From: Saccharopolyspora rosea
GTDB lineage: Bacteria; Actinomycetota; Actinomycetes; Mycobacteriales; Pseudonocardiaceae
Length of the DNA stretch: 64,000 nt
NCBI RefSeq assembly: GCF_025643595.1
Contig: NZ_CP102826.1
Location: 6,138,001 to 6,202,000, forward strand
Direction: 5' to 3'
Shown: positions 54,395 to 63,471 of the stretch, piece after piece
How positions within the stretch are numbered: the stretch's first letter is position 1
Layout: every line of letters starts with the position of its first letter
Position numbers and translations under genes: made by a program
Notes under the pieces: generated by a model
Seen by the model: the letters and a program-made list of their open reading frames with translations, nothing else
Databases searched by the model: none
Told to the model about the DNA's origin: nothing

Positions 54395-55207
54395 TCAGCC
54401 CGCCTCGTGCTGGCGGCCGAGCTCCACCGATCGGTCCCGCGCCGCCTCGATGGCGTCGATGAGCGCAGCCCGCACGCCGTGCTTCTCCAGCTCCCGGATG
54501 CCCGCGATGGTGGTGCCCGCCGGGGAGGTCACGGCCTCGCGCAGCATGACCGGGTGCCCGCCTCCCTCGCGCAGCATCGCGGCGGCGCCGACCGCCGACT
54601 GCACGATCAGCTCGGCGGCGGTGGCGCGCGGGATGCCCAGCAGGATCCCGGCGTCGATCATGGCCTCGACCAGGTAGAAGAAGTACGCCGGGCCGGAGCC
54701 GGACAGCGCGGTGACCGCGTCCTGCTGGCTCTCCGGTAGCCGCACCACCTTGCCGACGCTGCCGAGCAACTCCTCCACCAGGTCCAGGTCGGAGTCCTGG
54801 GCGTGCGAGCCGCCGGAGATGGCGCTCATCGCCTCCCCGACCAGCATCGGCGTGTTCGGCATGACCCGGACCACCGCGGTGCCCGCGGGCAGCCGCCGCT
54901 CGAACAGCGCCGTCGGCAGCCCGGCGCACATCGACACCACGAGCTTGCCGGGCGGCAGCTCCGGCGCCATCTCGTCCAGCAGCGGTTCGATGTCCTGGGG
55001 CTTGACGGCGATGACGACGACGTCGGCGCGCTGCAGCGCACCGATCACGTCGACGTGCTCGATGTCGTACTTCTTCGCCAGCTCGGCGGCCCGCTGCGGG
55101 TAGCGCTCGGTGAACATCAGGTCCTGCGGGGAGCGCCCGGCGTCGAGCAGCCCCGACAGCAGGGACTCACCGATCTTTCCCGCTCCCAGCACGGCGATCC
55201 TCGTCAT
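54395..55207 (-). CDS. proC: Pyrroline-5-carboxylate reductase (ProC)
   Basis: 270 aa, last step of proline synthesis. IAVLGAGKIGESLLSGLLDAG is the NAD(P)H loop, VVRVMPNTPMLVGEAMSAI and ALSGSGPAYFFYLVEAMIDAG are core motifs, and LREAVTSPAGTTIAGIRELE is the C-terminal signature. The ATG at 55207 has CACCCT 7 nt upstream and no ribosome site, suggesting a leaderless message. It is divergent from the acyl-CoA ligase, sharing 158 bp. Confidence 0.95.
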   Translation of the reverse strand: MTRIAVLGAGKIGESLLSGLLDAGRSPQDLMFTERYPQRAAELAKKYDIEHVDVIGALQRADVVVIAVKPQDIEPLLDEMAPELPPGKLVVSMCAGLPTALFERRLPAGTAVVRVMPNTPMLVGEAMSAISGGSHAQDSDLDLVEELLGSVGKVVRLPESQQDAVTALSGSGPAYFFYLVEAMIDAGILLGIPRATAAELIVQSAVGAAAMLREGGGHPVMLREAVTSPAGTTIAGIRELEKHGVRAALIDAIEAARDRSVELGRQHEAG

Positions 55208-55269
55208 GCCGATCAGGGTGCCAGACGTCCTGCTCAGCGCCCGGCGACCCCTCCCGCGCGGTGATCTCA

Positions 55270-55300
55270 CGGGCTACTGTGTCGACCACCACAGAGCCCG
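55270..55300. promoter_or_regulatory. Imperfect palindrome over the acyl-CoA ligase promoter
   Basis: CGGGCTACTGTG (55270-55281) and CACAGAGCCCG (55290-55300) are complementary over 11 bp with one extra A and an 8-nt centre. TACTGT within the left arm (55275-55280) can serve as a -10 for the ligase gene, so a dimeric repressor bound here would block transcription. Fatty-acid-responsive TetR or FadR-type regulators act this way; the regulator itself is not in the window. Confidence 0.5.
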
Positions 55301-55365
55301 CCACGGCCACGCGATCTCGCCCGACCGCCACGCGGTCCGCCGATCGAAGGAGCACTGATAGCCCG

Positions 55366-56994
55366 ATGTTGAGCACGATGCAGGACGGCCGGTTGTCGAT
55401 CGCGCAGATCCTCCGCCAGGGCAGCGGGCCGCACGGCCGCAGCGCCGAGGTCGTCACGTGGACCGACGAGCGACCGCGGCGGCGCGACTACGCGACCGTC
55501 GGTCACCGGGCCGCCCAACTGGCGCACGCGCTGCGCGACCTCGGCATCACCGGCGACCAGCGGGTCGGCACGTTCATGTGGAACAACGCCGAGCACCTGG
55601 AGGCGTACTTCGCGGTCCCGGCCATGGGCGCGGTGCTGCACACGCTCAACATCCGGTTGTTCCCGGAGCAGATCACCTACATCGCCAACCACGCCGAGGA
55701 CCGGGTGGTGCTGGTGGACGCGACGTTGCTGCCGCTGTTCCGGAAACTGCTGCCGCAGCTGCGGACGGTGCGGCACGTGGTCGTCGCGGGCGGCGACGGG
55801 GCGGTGCTGGACGCCCCGGCGGGCGTCGAGGTGCACGACTACGAGGAACTGATCGCCGGGAGGCCGACCGAGTTCGACTGGCCCGACGTGGACGAGCGCA
55901 GCGCGGCCGCGATGTGCTACACGTCCGGGACCACCGGCAACCCGAAGGGCGTGGCCTACTCGCACCGCTCGATCTGGCTGCACTCGATGCAGGTCTGCAT
56001 GAGCGACGGCATGGCGCTGTCCCAGGCGGACCGGGCGCTGTCGGTGGTGCCGATGTTCCACGCGATGTCCTGGGGACTGCCGTACGCGGCGTTCATGGTC
56101 GGCGCGTCGCTGCTGATGCCCGACCGGTTCCTGCAGCCCGACCCGCTGACCCGGCTGATCGCCGCGGAACGGCCCACGATGGCCGCCGCGGTCCCCACGA
56201 TCTGGCAGGGCGTGCTCCAGCACCTGGAAGCCGAACCGCGCGACGTGTCCTCGCTGCGCGAGGTCGTGATCGGCGGCGCGGCCTGCCCGCCGTCGCTCAT
56301 GCGGACCTTCGAGGAGTCCTACGGCATCCCGGTGCTGCACGCGTGGGGCATGACCGAGACCTCGCCGCTGGGCAGCGTGGCCCGACCGCCCGCGGGCACC
56401 ACCGGCGACCGGCTGTGGGAGTACCGGGCCAGCCAGGGCCGCCTCCCGGCGGGCGTGGAGGCGCGGCTGGTGGGCGACGACGGCTCGGTGCTGCCGCGGG
56501 ACGGCAGCAGCGTCGGCGAGCTGGAGGTCCGCGGCCCGTGGATCGCCGCCGCGTACTACGGCGACGACGACCCGGAGAAGTTCGACGACGGCTGGCTGCG
56601 CACCGGCGACGTCGGCTACCTCACGCCGGACGGGTTCCTGCACCTCACCGACCGGGCCAAGGACGTGATCAAGTCCGGCGGGGAGTGGATCTCCTCGGTG
56701 GAGCTGGAGAACCACGTGCTCGGCCACCCGGCGGTCGCCGAGGCCGTCGTCATCGGCGTGCCGGACGAGAAGTGGACCGAACGCCCGCTGGTGGCGGTGG
56801 TCCTGCGGGACGGGCAGCGGGTGGACGCCGAGGAGCTCCGCACCTACCTCGCCGAACGGGTGGCCCGCTGGCAGCTGCCGGAGTACTGGGCCTTCGTCCC
56901 GGAAGCCCCGAAGACCAGCGTCGGCAAGTACGACAAGAAGCGCCTCCGCCAACAGCACGCCGAAGGCGCCCTCGACGTCACCCGCCTGTCCTGA
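55366..56994 (+). CDS. Medium/long-chain acyl-CoA ligase (AMP-forming, FadD/AlkK-like)
   Basis: 542 aa. CYTSGTTGNPKGVAYSH is the P-loop-like AMP motif, LHAWGMTETSPLGS the A5 motif, and GWLRTGDVGYL with DRAKDVIKSGGEWISS the hinge region. SVGKYDKKRLR at the C-terminus supplies the catalytic Lys. It activates fatty acids to acyl-CoA; the VVPMFHAMSWGLPY block resembles medium-chain ligases. The ATG at 55366 lies 13 nt after AAGGAG, wider than ideal; an ATG at 55378 is the alternative. It ends 10 bp before repeat copy B. Confidence 0.9.
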   Translation: MLSTMQDGRLSIAQILRQGSGPHGRSAEVVTWTDERPRRRDYATVGHRAAQLAHALRDLGITGDQRVGTFMWNNAEHLEAYFAVPAMGAVLHTLNIRLFPEQITYIANHAEDRVVLVDATLLPLFRKLLPQLRTVRHVVVAGGDGAVLDAPAGVEVHDYEELIAGRPTEFDWPDVDERSAAAMCYTSGTTGNPKGVAYSHRSIWLHSMQVCMSDGMALSQADRALSVVPMFHAMSWGLPYAAFMVGASLLMPDRFLQPDPLTRLIAAERPTMAAAVPTIWQGVLQHLEAEPRDVSSLREVVIGGAACPPSLMRTFEESYGIPVLHAWGMTETSPLGSVARPPAGTTGDRLWEYRASQGRLPAGVEARLVGDDGSVLPRDGSSVGELEVRGPWIAAAYYGDDDPEKFDDGWLRTGDVGYLTPDGFLHLTDRAKDVIKSGGEWISSVELENHVLGHPAVAEAVVIGVPDEKWTERPLVAVVLRDGQRVDAEELRTYLAERVARWQLPEYWAFVPEAPKTSVGKYDKKRLRQQHAEGALDVTRLS

Positions 56995-57003
56995 CCGACC
57001 GGT

Positions 57004-57125
57004 CAGAGCCTGTCTTCGACTCGTCCCGAGCAGCGGCGCCGGTCGCGGGACCGCTCACCGCAGGAGGAAGCGGCCGGCGCCGCTCGCCACGCCTTCCGGG
57101 AGCAGGTTCGAAGACGGGCTCCTCA
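57004..57125 (+). repeat. Dispersed palindromic repeat, copy B (best preserved)
   Basis: About 122 bp filling the gap between two convergent genes. The ends are inverted repeats: CAGAGCCTGTCTTCGA at left and, read on the other strand, CTGAGGAGCCCGTCTTCGAA at right. Nested inside is a perfect 11-bp inverted repeat, AGCGGCGCCGG (57032-57042) and CCGGCGCCGCT (57074-57084), and inside that CCGCT/AGCGG. It shares the 11-mer ACCGCTCACCG with copies A and C. It could serve as a bidirectional terminator here. Its right end contains the thioesterase stop codon. Confidence 0.85.
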
Positions 57126-57914
57126 GTTCGCGGACAGCGCGAGTTGGCGGGCCTGGCAGACCAGGCGGCCGACCGAGTCGATCACCAGGACGTCCTCGTC
57201 GAACCAGGGGTCGTGCACGGCCCGGGAGTCGACGACCACGCGCAGCCAGCCGTTCGCCGGGCGGGCCCGCAGCAGCGCGGTGAGCTGCACGGTCGGCGAC
57301 CAGCCGACGCGGCCGAGGTTGAACGTGACCGGTGGCGTGATGTCCCCGGCGACCAGCCCGAACAGCAGGTCCGGCTGGGCCGCGCGGGGCTTGGCCCACA
57401 GCCGCAGCCGGGGTGCTCCGGTGCTGCCGCGCAGGAAGACCGCGTCGTCCGGGGCCAACCGGACGTCGCAGACCTGGGACAGCGCGAAGAACTTCCGGGT
57501 GTCCGGACCGGCCAGGTCGATCGCGTCCGACGGCGGGTTCACCGGCATGTCCGGCAGGTCCGTCCACTCGGGCTCCCGCTCCGGCACGTCCCCCAGCGTC
57601 AGCGTCGCGTCCACGCAGGTGCGCCCGGACTGCTCCAGCGCGGTGCGCACGACCGTCGCCGTCCGTCCGGACTTGAGCACCTCGGTGCGCACCAGCACGG
57701 GGCCGACGCGGGGCGGGCGGAGGAACTGGGCGCTGACCGCCAGCGGCGCCACCCCGGTCGCCTCGGACGCGGCGCGGGCCAGCAGGGCGAGCAGGTAGCC
57801 GCCGTGCGGGTGCTCACCGACCGCCCAGTCCGGGTGGAGGGTGGCGACGAAGCTCCCGTCGCCGAGCGGGCGCACCGCGGTGGCGGATCCGAACGGGTCG
57901 AGCACCGGGTTCAC
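57123..57914 (-). CDS. Acyl-CoA thioesterase, double hot-dog (TesB-like) family
   Basis: 263 aa from the chosen start. The first hot-dog domain has WAVGEHPHGGYLLALLARAA, and the second has TFNLGRVGWSPTVQLTALLRARP and VVDSRAVHDPWFDEDV, typical of TesB-type actinobacterial thioesterases. The GTG at 57914 is preferred. A longer reading from TTG 57983 would place the -10-like TAGAAT (57970-57975) inside the gene. It is convergent with the acyl-CoA ligase, so activation and hydrolysis of acyl-CoA are encoded side by side. Confidence 0.78.
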   Translation of the reverse strand: MNPVLDPFGSATAVRPLGDGSFVATLHPDWAVGEHPHGGYLLALLARAASEATGVAPLAVSAQFLRPPRVGPVLVRTEVLKSGRTATVVRTALEQSGRTCVDATLTLGDVPEREPEWTDLPDMPVNPPSDAIDLAGPDTRKFFALSQVCDVRLAPDDAVFLRGSTGAPRLRLWAKPRAAQPDLLFGLVAGDITPPVTFNLGRVGWSPTVQLTALLRARPANGWLRVVVDSRAVHDPWFDEDVLVIDSVGRLVCQARQLALSAN

Positions 57915-58013
57915 GAGCGGTCCCGCGATCGGGAACCGAGCGAAGTGCGCTCCGGATTCATGGTCACCGATTCTAGTGACCAAGATCGAAGTTGATCATC
58001 ATCGGGTGCGGTT

Positions 58014-58871
58014 TCACCCGGCCCGCAGCGGCTCCAGGTGCAACCGGGCGAACAGCAGGGCCTCGGCCAGCAGCGCCGCCCGCTGCTGCGGGTTCCGCGC
58101 CTTGCGCGTGTTGACCTCCAACACCACGGACCCGTCGAAACCGTCCGCGGCCAGCGCCTCGCACACCTCCGCGCAGGGCTGGTTCCCCTGGCCCGGGACC
58201 AGGTGCTCGTCGCGCGGCGCGCCGGTGCCGTCGGCCAGGTGGACGTGCGCCAGCCGGTCCTTCATGCGCTTGAGCAGCTCGATGGCGTCCATGTGCGCCG
58301 CCGCCGCGTGCGACAGGTCGAGCGTGTAGTTGCGGTAGCCGACCTCCGTTGGGTCCGGCGACGGGCGGAAGGCCGAGAGCCCGCCGGTGCGACCGCCCCG
58401 CAACCGGCTGAGGGTGTTCGGCGGGCGCAGCGGGAACATGTTCTCCACCGCGACCCGGATGCCGCTGGTCTCCTCCAGCTCGGCGACCAGCTCGCCGAAC
58501 CGCTCGGCGTAGCGCCGCTGCCAGCGGAACGGCGGGTGCACCACGACCGTGGACGCGCCCAGCTCGCTGGCGGCCACCACGGCCCGGCGCAGCCGCTCCT
58601 CCGGCTCCGGCGACCACACCCGCTGGGTGATCAGCAGGCACGGCGCGTGGATGGCCAGGATCGGCATCCCGTGCTGTTCGGAGAGCCGCCGCAGCGCGGC
58701 GACGTCCTGGCTGACGGCGTCGGCCCAGACCATCACCTCGACCCCGTCGAACCCGAGGTCGGCGGCCATCTCGAAGGCGGCCTTCGCCGGCTGCGGCCAC
58801 ACCGAGGCGCTGGACAGCCCGACGGGGATGCGGTGGGCGTCCGGGGGATCAGGGTGCTCTTGCGCTGTCAT
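58014..58871 (-). CDS. Sugar phosphate isomerase/epimerase-like TIM-barrel protein
   Basis: 285 aa, xylose-isomerase-like AP-endonuclease-2 fold. [40 protein letters not shown] and [15 protein letters not shown] supply the metal-binding His, Glu and Asp positions. [20 protein letters not shown] is the last metal-ligand segment. The substrate is unknown. The ATG at 58871 follows GGCAGGAC. Mycobacteria keep an orthologue in the same place between ppx-side genes and proC. Confidence 0.8.
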   Translation of the reverse strand: MTAQEHPDPPDAHRIPVGLSSASVWPQPAKAAFEMAADLGFDGVEVMVWADAVSQDVAALRRLSEQHGMPILAIHAPCLLITQRVWSPEPEERLRRAVVAASELGASTVVVHPPFRWQRRYAERFGELVAELEETSGIRVAVENMFPLRPPNTLSRLRGGRTGGLSAFRPSPDPTEVGYRNYTLDLSHAAAAHMDAIELLKRMKDRLAHVHLADGTGAPRDEHLVPGQGNQPCAEVCEALAADGFDGSVVLEVNTRKARNPQQRAALLAEALLFARLHLEPLRAG

Positions 58872-59008
58872 GTCCTGCCAAGCATGACTGAGGGTGCGCG
58901 ACCGGCTGCGCGGAGGTCGCCCTGCGGCCCGACCGCTTCCGCCGGCGCGGGGGCGTTGACCGGGCGCGTTCCCCGGACCGCCGCGCAGCACGAGTTCACG
59001 AACGGCTC

Positions 59009-60118
59009 TCAGCGGCTCAACATCATCAGCGCGACCGGGGACACGGTGCACGCCAACCCGACCAGGACCGCCAGCAGGATCGTCTGGAGGTCGTCGGTGC
59101 GCAGCACCTTCCGGGCGACGAGCACGAGCGCACCGGTCACCACCAGCGCGGCGATCAGCGCGGCGATCGAGTTGAACATCCACAGGTAGCGGAACCCGAA
59201 CCAGACCAGGCCACCGGCGAGCAGGCCGACGACGCCCTGCACCGCGAGGATGCCCCACTCCCGGCCCGGCGAGCGCTCGGCGGCCTCGTCGTCGGCGTAG
59301 TCCTCGTCGTCCAGCCCGGCGGGCAGCTCGGGGTCGTAGTCGTCGGCGGCGGCGAAGTCGTCCTCGCCGTAGTCGTCGGCGTACTCGTCCCCGCCGTACT
59401 CGTCCTCGCCGTAGTCGTCCTCGCCGTAGTCGTCCTCGGCGGAGTAGGGCTCGACGTCGTACGGGTCCGCGGGCTCGCCCTGCTCGTCGGCCTCCGCCGG
59501 GGCGGTCTGGGGGTAGGGCAGCACCTCGGTGCCCTCCTCGGAGGCGGGCGGTCCCGCCTGCGGGCGCACCCGGGGCAGCTGCTCGGTCTCGCCGTCGCCC
59601 CGCCGCGGTTCGGCCTGCGGCAGCGCGGGCTGCCGGACGGTCGCCTCCGGATCGTCGGTCGGCGTGGTCAGCTTGGCCTGCGGGGACGCGGACTGGGCCG
59701 GCGGGGACGCGGAGGCGAACCGCTGCGCCCAGTAGTTCGTCCCGGGCTGCTCCGGGGCCTCGGCCGCGTCGCGCTGCGGTTCCGGAGCCGCAGGCGGCTC
59801 CGGCTGCTGCGCGTCGGCCGGGACCGGGACCTGCGTGGTCGGCTGTTCCGGTGCGGCGGGCGGCTGCGGCGCACCGCTGCCCTGCGGGCCCTGGCGGTGG
59901 CCGCGGCGCTGCGGCGGTTCCTCGTCGGGCTGGACCGGGCGGAGCTTGCCGCTGTCCGACAGCACCCGGTCGATGATCGCCTGCGGCGCCGTCTCGCTCG
60001 GGTCCTCCGCTCTCCTGCGGCGTCGCCGGGTGTTGCGCTGGGAGCTGCCGCCGTACTCGGCGAGCAGCTCCGCGACGGTGCGCTGGGTGGGCTGTTCAGC
60101 CCCGCTGTCCCGACTCAT
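59009..60118 (-). CDS. Membrane protein with long disordered acidic N-terminus
   Basis: 369 aa. Residues about 1-275 are hydrophilic and disordered, first Pro/Gln/Glu-rich, then a run of D/E/Y/G repeats of the DDYGED type near 225-265. Three or four transmembrane helices follow from about residue 280 ([20 protein letters not shown], then [19 protein letters not shown], then [20 protein letters not shown]). The N-terminal [11 protein letters not shown] is a conserved short motif of this actinobacterial family (Rv0497-like). The ATG at 60118 overlaps the ppx stop. The function is unknown. Confidence 0.75.
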   Translation of the reverse strand: MSRDSGAEQPTQRTVAELLAEYGGSSQRNTRRRRRRAEDPSETAPQAIIDRVLSDSGKLRPVQPDEEPPQRRGHRQGPQGSGAPQPPAAPEQPTTQVPVPADAQQPEPPAAPEPQRDAAEAPEQPGTNYWAQRFASASPPAQSASPQAKLTTPTDDPEATVRQPALPQAEPRRGDGETEQLPRVRPQAGPPASEEGTEVLPYPQTAPAEADEQGEPADPYDVEPYSAEDDYGEDDYGEDEYGGDEYADDYGEDDFAAADDYDPELPAGLDDEDYADDEAAERSPGREWGILAVQGVVGLLAGGLVWFGFRYLWMFNSIAALIAALVVTGALVLVARKVLRTDDLQTILLAVLVGLACTVSPVALMMLSR

Positions 60119-61143
60119 CGCTCCCACCGTGCCCCGTGCTGGGCGTCGCGTCCAGTTCCGTCCTCGGACCGCCCGGGCCCGAGCGCGACCCGGGCCTGGA
60201 CGGCAGTGTGACCGTCTCCATTGGTGTGGTCCAGTCGCCGCAGGATGACGCCCTCCCGCAGCGCCCACGGGCAGATGTCGAGCTCCCGCAGCGACAGCGC
60301 CCGCATCGCGGCCTCCGCGACCAGCGCACCGCTGACCAGCTGGTGCGCCCGCGCGGCGCTGACGCCGTCCAGCGACGCCAGGTCCTCCGACGACATGCGG
60401 GTGATGAACGCCAGCAGCTGGCGCAACCCGGTGTCGGTCAGCTTCCGCGGCACCCGGGGTCCGGCCGATGCCGGTGCGGCGCCGGTGAGCCGGGCCAGCG
60501 AGCGGAAGGTCTTGGAAGTGGCGACCACCGTGTCCGGCGTGCCCAGCTTGCGGAACCGCTTGGCGGTGGGCGCGAGCTGGCCGTCCAGCCACGAGCGGAG
60601 CTTTTTGACCTCCTCCTGCCGAGGCGGGTCGTGCAGCATGGTGCGGGCCAGTCGCCCGGCGCCCAGCGGCAGCGACACCGCCAGGTCGGGCTGCTCGTCG
60701 ATGCCGACGGCCATCTCCAGCGAGCCGCCGCCGATGTCCAGCAGCAGCAGGTTGCCCGCGGACCAGCCGTACCAGCGGCGGGCCGCGAGGAAGGTGAACC
60801 GCGCCTCCTCCTCGCCGGGCAGCACCTCCAGCTCGACGCCGGTCCGCGCGCGGACCCGGTCCAGCACCTCGCCGGCGTTGTCGGCCTCCCGGATCGCGGA
60901 GGTGGCGAAGGCCATCAGCTCCTCGCACCCGGCGGCGACCGCGGCGTCCTGCGCCTCGGCGACGGTGCGGACCAGCTCGTCGGCGTCGACCTCCGGCAGC
61001 GTGCCGTCGTGCGCACCGATGCGCTCGGCCAGCCGCAGCACGGTCTTCTCCGAAGTCATCGGCGTCGGATGGGCACCACGATGCGCGTCCACCACGAGCA
61101 GGTGGACCGTGTTGGACCCGACGTCGAGCACCCCTAGGCGCAT
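60115..61143 (-). CDS. ppx: Ppx/GppA family exopolyphosphatase
   Basis: 342 aa, ASKHA fold. [17 protein letters not shown] is phosphate loop 1, [13 protein letters not shown] a core motif, and [17 protein letters not shown] loop 2. It is expected to degrade polyphosphate or the (p)ppGpp 5' phosphate. The ATG at 61143 has TAATTT (61151-61156) 7 nt upstream and no ribosome site, so it is read as leaderless; a TTG at 61152 is rejected. Near senX3-regX3 it fits a phosphate-response neighbourhood. Confidence 0.9.
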   Translation of the reverse strand: MRLGVLDVGSNTVHLLVVDAHRGAHPTPMTSEKTVLRLAERIGAHDGTLPEVDADELVRTVAEAQDAAVAAGCEELMAFATSAIREADNAGEVLDRVRARTGVELEVLPGEEEARFTFLAARRWYGWSAGNLLLLDIGGGSLEMAVGIDEQPDLAVSLPLGAGRLARTMLHDPPRQEEVKKLRSWLDGQLAPTAKRFRKLGTPDTVVATSKTFRSLARLTGAAPASAGPRVPRKLTDTGLRQLLAFITRMSSEDLASLDGVSAARAHQLVSGALVAEAAMRALSLRELDICPWALREGVILRRLDHTNGDGHTAVQARVALGPGRSEDGTGRDAQHGARWER

Positions 61144-61375
61144 GACCGACAAATTACCGGCTGCGAACTCCGGGGGCGCCGAACCGGCTCGACCGAGTCG
61201 TCACACCGCACCGCCTGACACGCGCGTTCCGCTCGACACGCCGGGGTCCGCCGCCCCCGACCGCGACACCGCCCGAACCCGCTGAGCTGGGTCGACCGCG
61301 CGCCTCGCGGGCGAGCGCCGCCTCCGGGCCCGGCCGGTGACGCTGCACGACCGGGAGGGCGTTACGCGGGGAAGA

Positions 61376-62059
61376 TCACGCTTCGAACTTGTAGCCGAGG
61401 CCACGCACGGTGATCAAGTACTGCGGTTCGGCGGGGTTCGGCTCGATCTTCGACCGCAGGCGCTTGACGTGGACGTCCAGCGTCTTGGTGTCGCCCACGT
61501 AGTCGGCGCCCCACACCCGGTCGATCAGCTGCCCGCGGGTGAGCACCCGGCCCACGTTGCGCAGCAGGTACTCCAGCAGGTCGAACTCCTTCAGCGGCAG
61601 GCTGATCTCCTCGCCGGACACGGTGACCACGTGCCGTTCGACGTCCATCCGCACCGGCCCGGCCTCCAGGACCTGGGGCTGGACCTCCTCGCTGTCATTG
61701 CCCCGGCGGCGCAGCACCGCGCGCACCCGGGCGATCAGCTCGCGCGCCGAGTAGGGCTTGGTGACGTAGTCGTCGGCGCCGAGCTCCAGACCGACGACCT
61801 TGTCGATCTCGCTGTCGCGCGCCGTCACCATGATCACCGGGACGCCGGAGCGCTGCCGCAGCTGCTTGCACACGTCGGTGCCGCTCATCCCCGGCAGCAT
61901 CAGGTCGAGCAGCACGATGTCCGCGCCGTTGCGGTCGAACTCGTCCAACGCCTCTTGCCCGCTGGCGGCGACCGCCGCGGTGAAACCCTCCTTGCGGAGC
62001 AGGAAGGCGAGGGGGTCGGCGAAGGACTCCTCGTCCTCCACGATCAGCACCCTGGTCAC
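61376..62059 (-). CDS. regX3: Response regulator RegX3 (OmpR/PhoB type)
   Basis: 227 aa. Receiver domain: VEDEESF acidic pocket, phospho-acceptor Asp in [12 protein letters not shown], and [12 protein letters not shown]. The C-terminal winged helix ([13 protein letters not shown], then [15 protein letters not shown], then [13 protein letters not shown]) binds DNA. Mycobacterial RegX3 controls phosphate-starvation genes. The GTG at 62059 overlaps the senX3 stop (GTGA), so the pair is directly coupled, without the repeat spacer seen in M. tuberculosis. Confidence 0.95.
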   Translation of the reverse strand: MTRVLIVEDEESFADPLAFLLRKEGFTAAVAASGQEALDEFDRNGADIVLLDLMLPGMSGTDVCKQLRQRSGVPVIMVTARDSEIDKVVGLELGADDYVTKPYSARELIARVRAVLRRRGNDSEEVQPQVLEAGPVRMDVERHVVTVSGEEISLPLKEFDLLEYLLRNVGRVLTRGQLIDRVWGADYVGDTKTLDVHVKRLRSKIEPNPAEPQYLITVRGLGYKFEA

Positions 62060-63279
62060 CGGACTCCTCCCGTTTCGACGGCTGTGACCCCGTCCGCACT
62101 CTCGGACCGCACCGGCTCCGCGCGGTCCTGCCCGACGGCCGGTCGGCCGTCGTCGATGCCAGCGCCGTGCTTGGGCACCCGCAACGTGAAGGTGGAACCG
62201 GTCCCCGGCCGGCTCCAGAGCTTGACCTCGCCCCCGTGGTTGGCGGCCACGTGCTTGACGATCGCCAGGCCCAGGCCGGTGCCCCCGGTGGCCCGCGAGC
62301 GGGCCGGGTCGACGCGGAAGAACCGCTCGAAGACCCGCTGGTGGTACTCGGGTTCGATGCCGATGCCCCGGTCCGTCACGGCGATCTCCACGTAGTCGCC
62401 GGACAGCCGTCGGCTGATCGAGACCGGGCTGCCGGGCGGCGAGTAGGAGATGGCGTTGTCGATGAGGTTGCTCAGCGCGGTGACCAGCAGCGTCTGGTCA
62501 CCGTCGAGCAGGTAGCCGGTGGGGTCGTCGACGGCGATCTCGATGCCGGCCGATTCGGCGGCCAGCCGCGACCGGCCCAGCGCCTCCTCGACGACGGCGT
62601 CGACGTCGACGGTGGTGAGCTCGGGCAGCCGCTCCGCGCCCTGCAACCGGGACAGCGCGATGAGCTCGGAGACGAGCGTGCCCAGCCGGGTCGACTCGTG
62701 CAGGATCTTGGTGGAGAACCGGCGCACCTCGTCCGGGTCGTCCGCGGCGTCCAGCACCGCCTCGGCCAGCAGCGCGAGCGCTCCGACAGGCGTCTTGAGC
62801 TCGTGGCTGACGTTGGCGACGAAGTCGCGCCGGGTGGCCTCCAGCCGGACGGCCTCGGACTCGTCGGCCGCGTCGATGACGGTGAAGCCGTCGCCCAGCG
62901 GCCGGACCGCGCCGAGCACGGCGGCGGGTTCGCGGCCGGGCAGCGGGTTGCGGCCGAGCGGGGAGAGGTCGACGGGCACCGGTCGGCCGGTCGCCAGCGC
63001 CTGCTCGGCGGCCTTGCGGGCCCGCGGATCGGCCTGCTGGTCGTGGATGAGCCCGAGTTCGTCGGCGCGCGGGTTGTGCAGCACCACGTCGCCGAACTTG
63101 TTCAGCACGACCACGCCGCCGCCGCTGGTGTGCACGAACCGCTGGAGCAGCTCGGCGACGGTGGGTCCCGCGGAATTGGTGCGGCCGTAACGGCGGGTTC
63201 CCCGAGCGGCTGCGAAGCCGCCGGCCGCGCCGCACAGCAGCGCGACGATGATCAGGGCGGTGTAGCCCATTGCGGTCAC
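62056..63279 (-). CDS. senX3: Sensor histidine kinase SenX3
   Basis: 407 aa. One N-terminal transmembrane helix ([21 protein letters not shown]), a PAS-like domain to about residue 150, HisKA with [17 protein letters not shown], and HATPase_c with N-box [14 protein letters not shown]1 DRGIGI and G2 [13 protein letters not shown]. It senses phosphate status in mycobacteria together with the Pst/PhoU system. The GTG at 63279 has TACGAT (63286-63291) 6 nt upstream, a leaderless start; an ATG at 63270 is the alternative. A PHO-box-like array lies 84-127 bp upstream. Confidence 0.94.
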   Translation of the reverse strand: MTAMGYTALIIVALLCGAAGGFAAARGTRRYGRTNSAGPTVAELLQRFVHTSGGGVVVLNKFGDVVLHNPRADELGLIHDQQADPRARKAAEQALATGRPVPVDLSPLGRNPLPGREPAAVLGAVRPLGDGFTVIDAADESEAVRLEATRRDFVANVSHELKTPVGALALLAEAVLDAADDPDEVRRFSTKILHESTRLGTLVSELIALSRLQGAERLPELTTVDVDAVVEEALGRSRLAAESAGIEIAVDDPTGYLLDGDQTLLVTALSNLIDNAISYSPPGSPVSISRRLSGDYVEIAVTDRGIGIEPEYHQRVFERFFRVDPARSRATGGTGLGLAIVKHVAANHGGEVKLWSRPGTGSTFTLRVPKHGAGIDDGRPAVGQDRAEPVRSESADGVTAVETGGVR

Positions 63280-63362
63280 GTCAGCATCGTAAGCAGGGCC
63301 CGGTGGGGCGATGCCACCCAACGAGGGCGTTCCGTGATGCCCGTGACACGAAAACGCGGGTT

Positions 63363-63406
63363 CTTCACCTCGGCTTCACCCGGGCCTGTGCACCGGTTCA
63401 CCTTCA
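63363..63406. promoter_or_regulatory. PHO-box-like array of 11-bp direct repeats upstream of senX3
   Basis: Four consecutive 11-bp units: CTTCACCTCGG, CTTCACCCGGG, CCTGTGCACCG and GTTCACCTTCA. Units 1, 2 and 4 carry TTCACC in register at 63364, 63375 and 63397. The 11-bp phasing and the GTTCACC core match PHO boxes bound by PhoP/RegX3-type regulators. Autoregulation of senX3-regX3 is therefore likely. Confidence 0.65.
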
Positions 63407-63471
63407 CCGGGACAGGTGAGGCCGCGGCTCCGCGCGGAACCGCGACCACACCCGCAGGACCGGCGGCGAAG

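Noticed and set aside
58905-59008. Possible fourth copy of the palindromic repeat
   Set aside because: Only short segments (CGCTTCC, ACGAGTTCA, GGCTCT) agree and the shared 11-mer is absent. The similarity is not enough without a computed alignment.
59340-59450. Tandem DNA repeat (GTAGTCGTCCTC-like) as a variable-number locus
   Set aside because: It is the coding sequence for the acidic DDYGED stretch of the membrane protein. The units vary and stay in frame, so it is an ordinary low-complexity protein segment.
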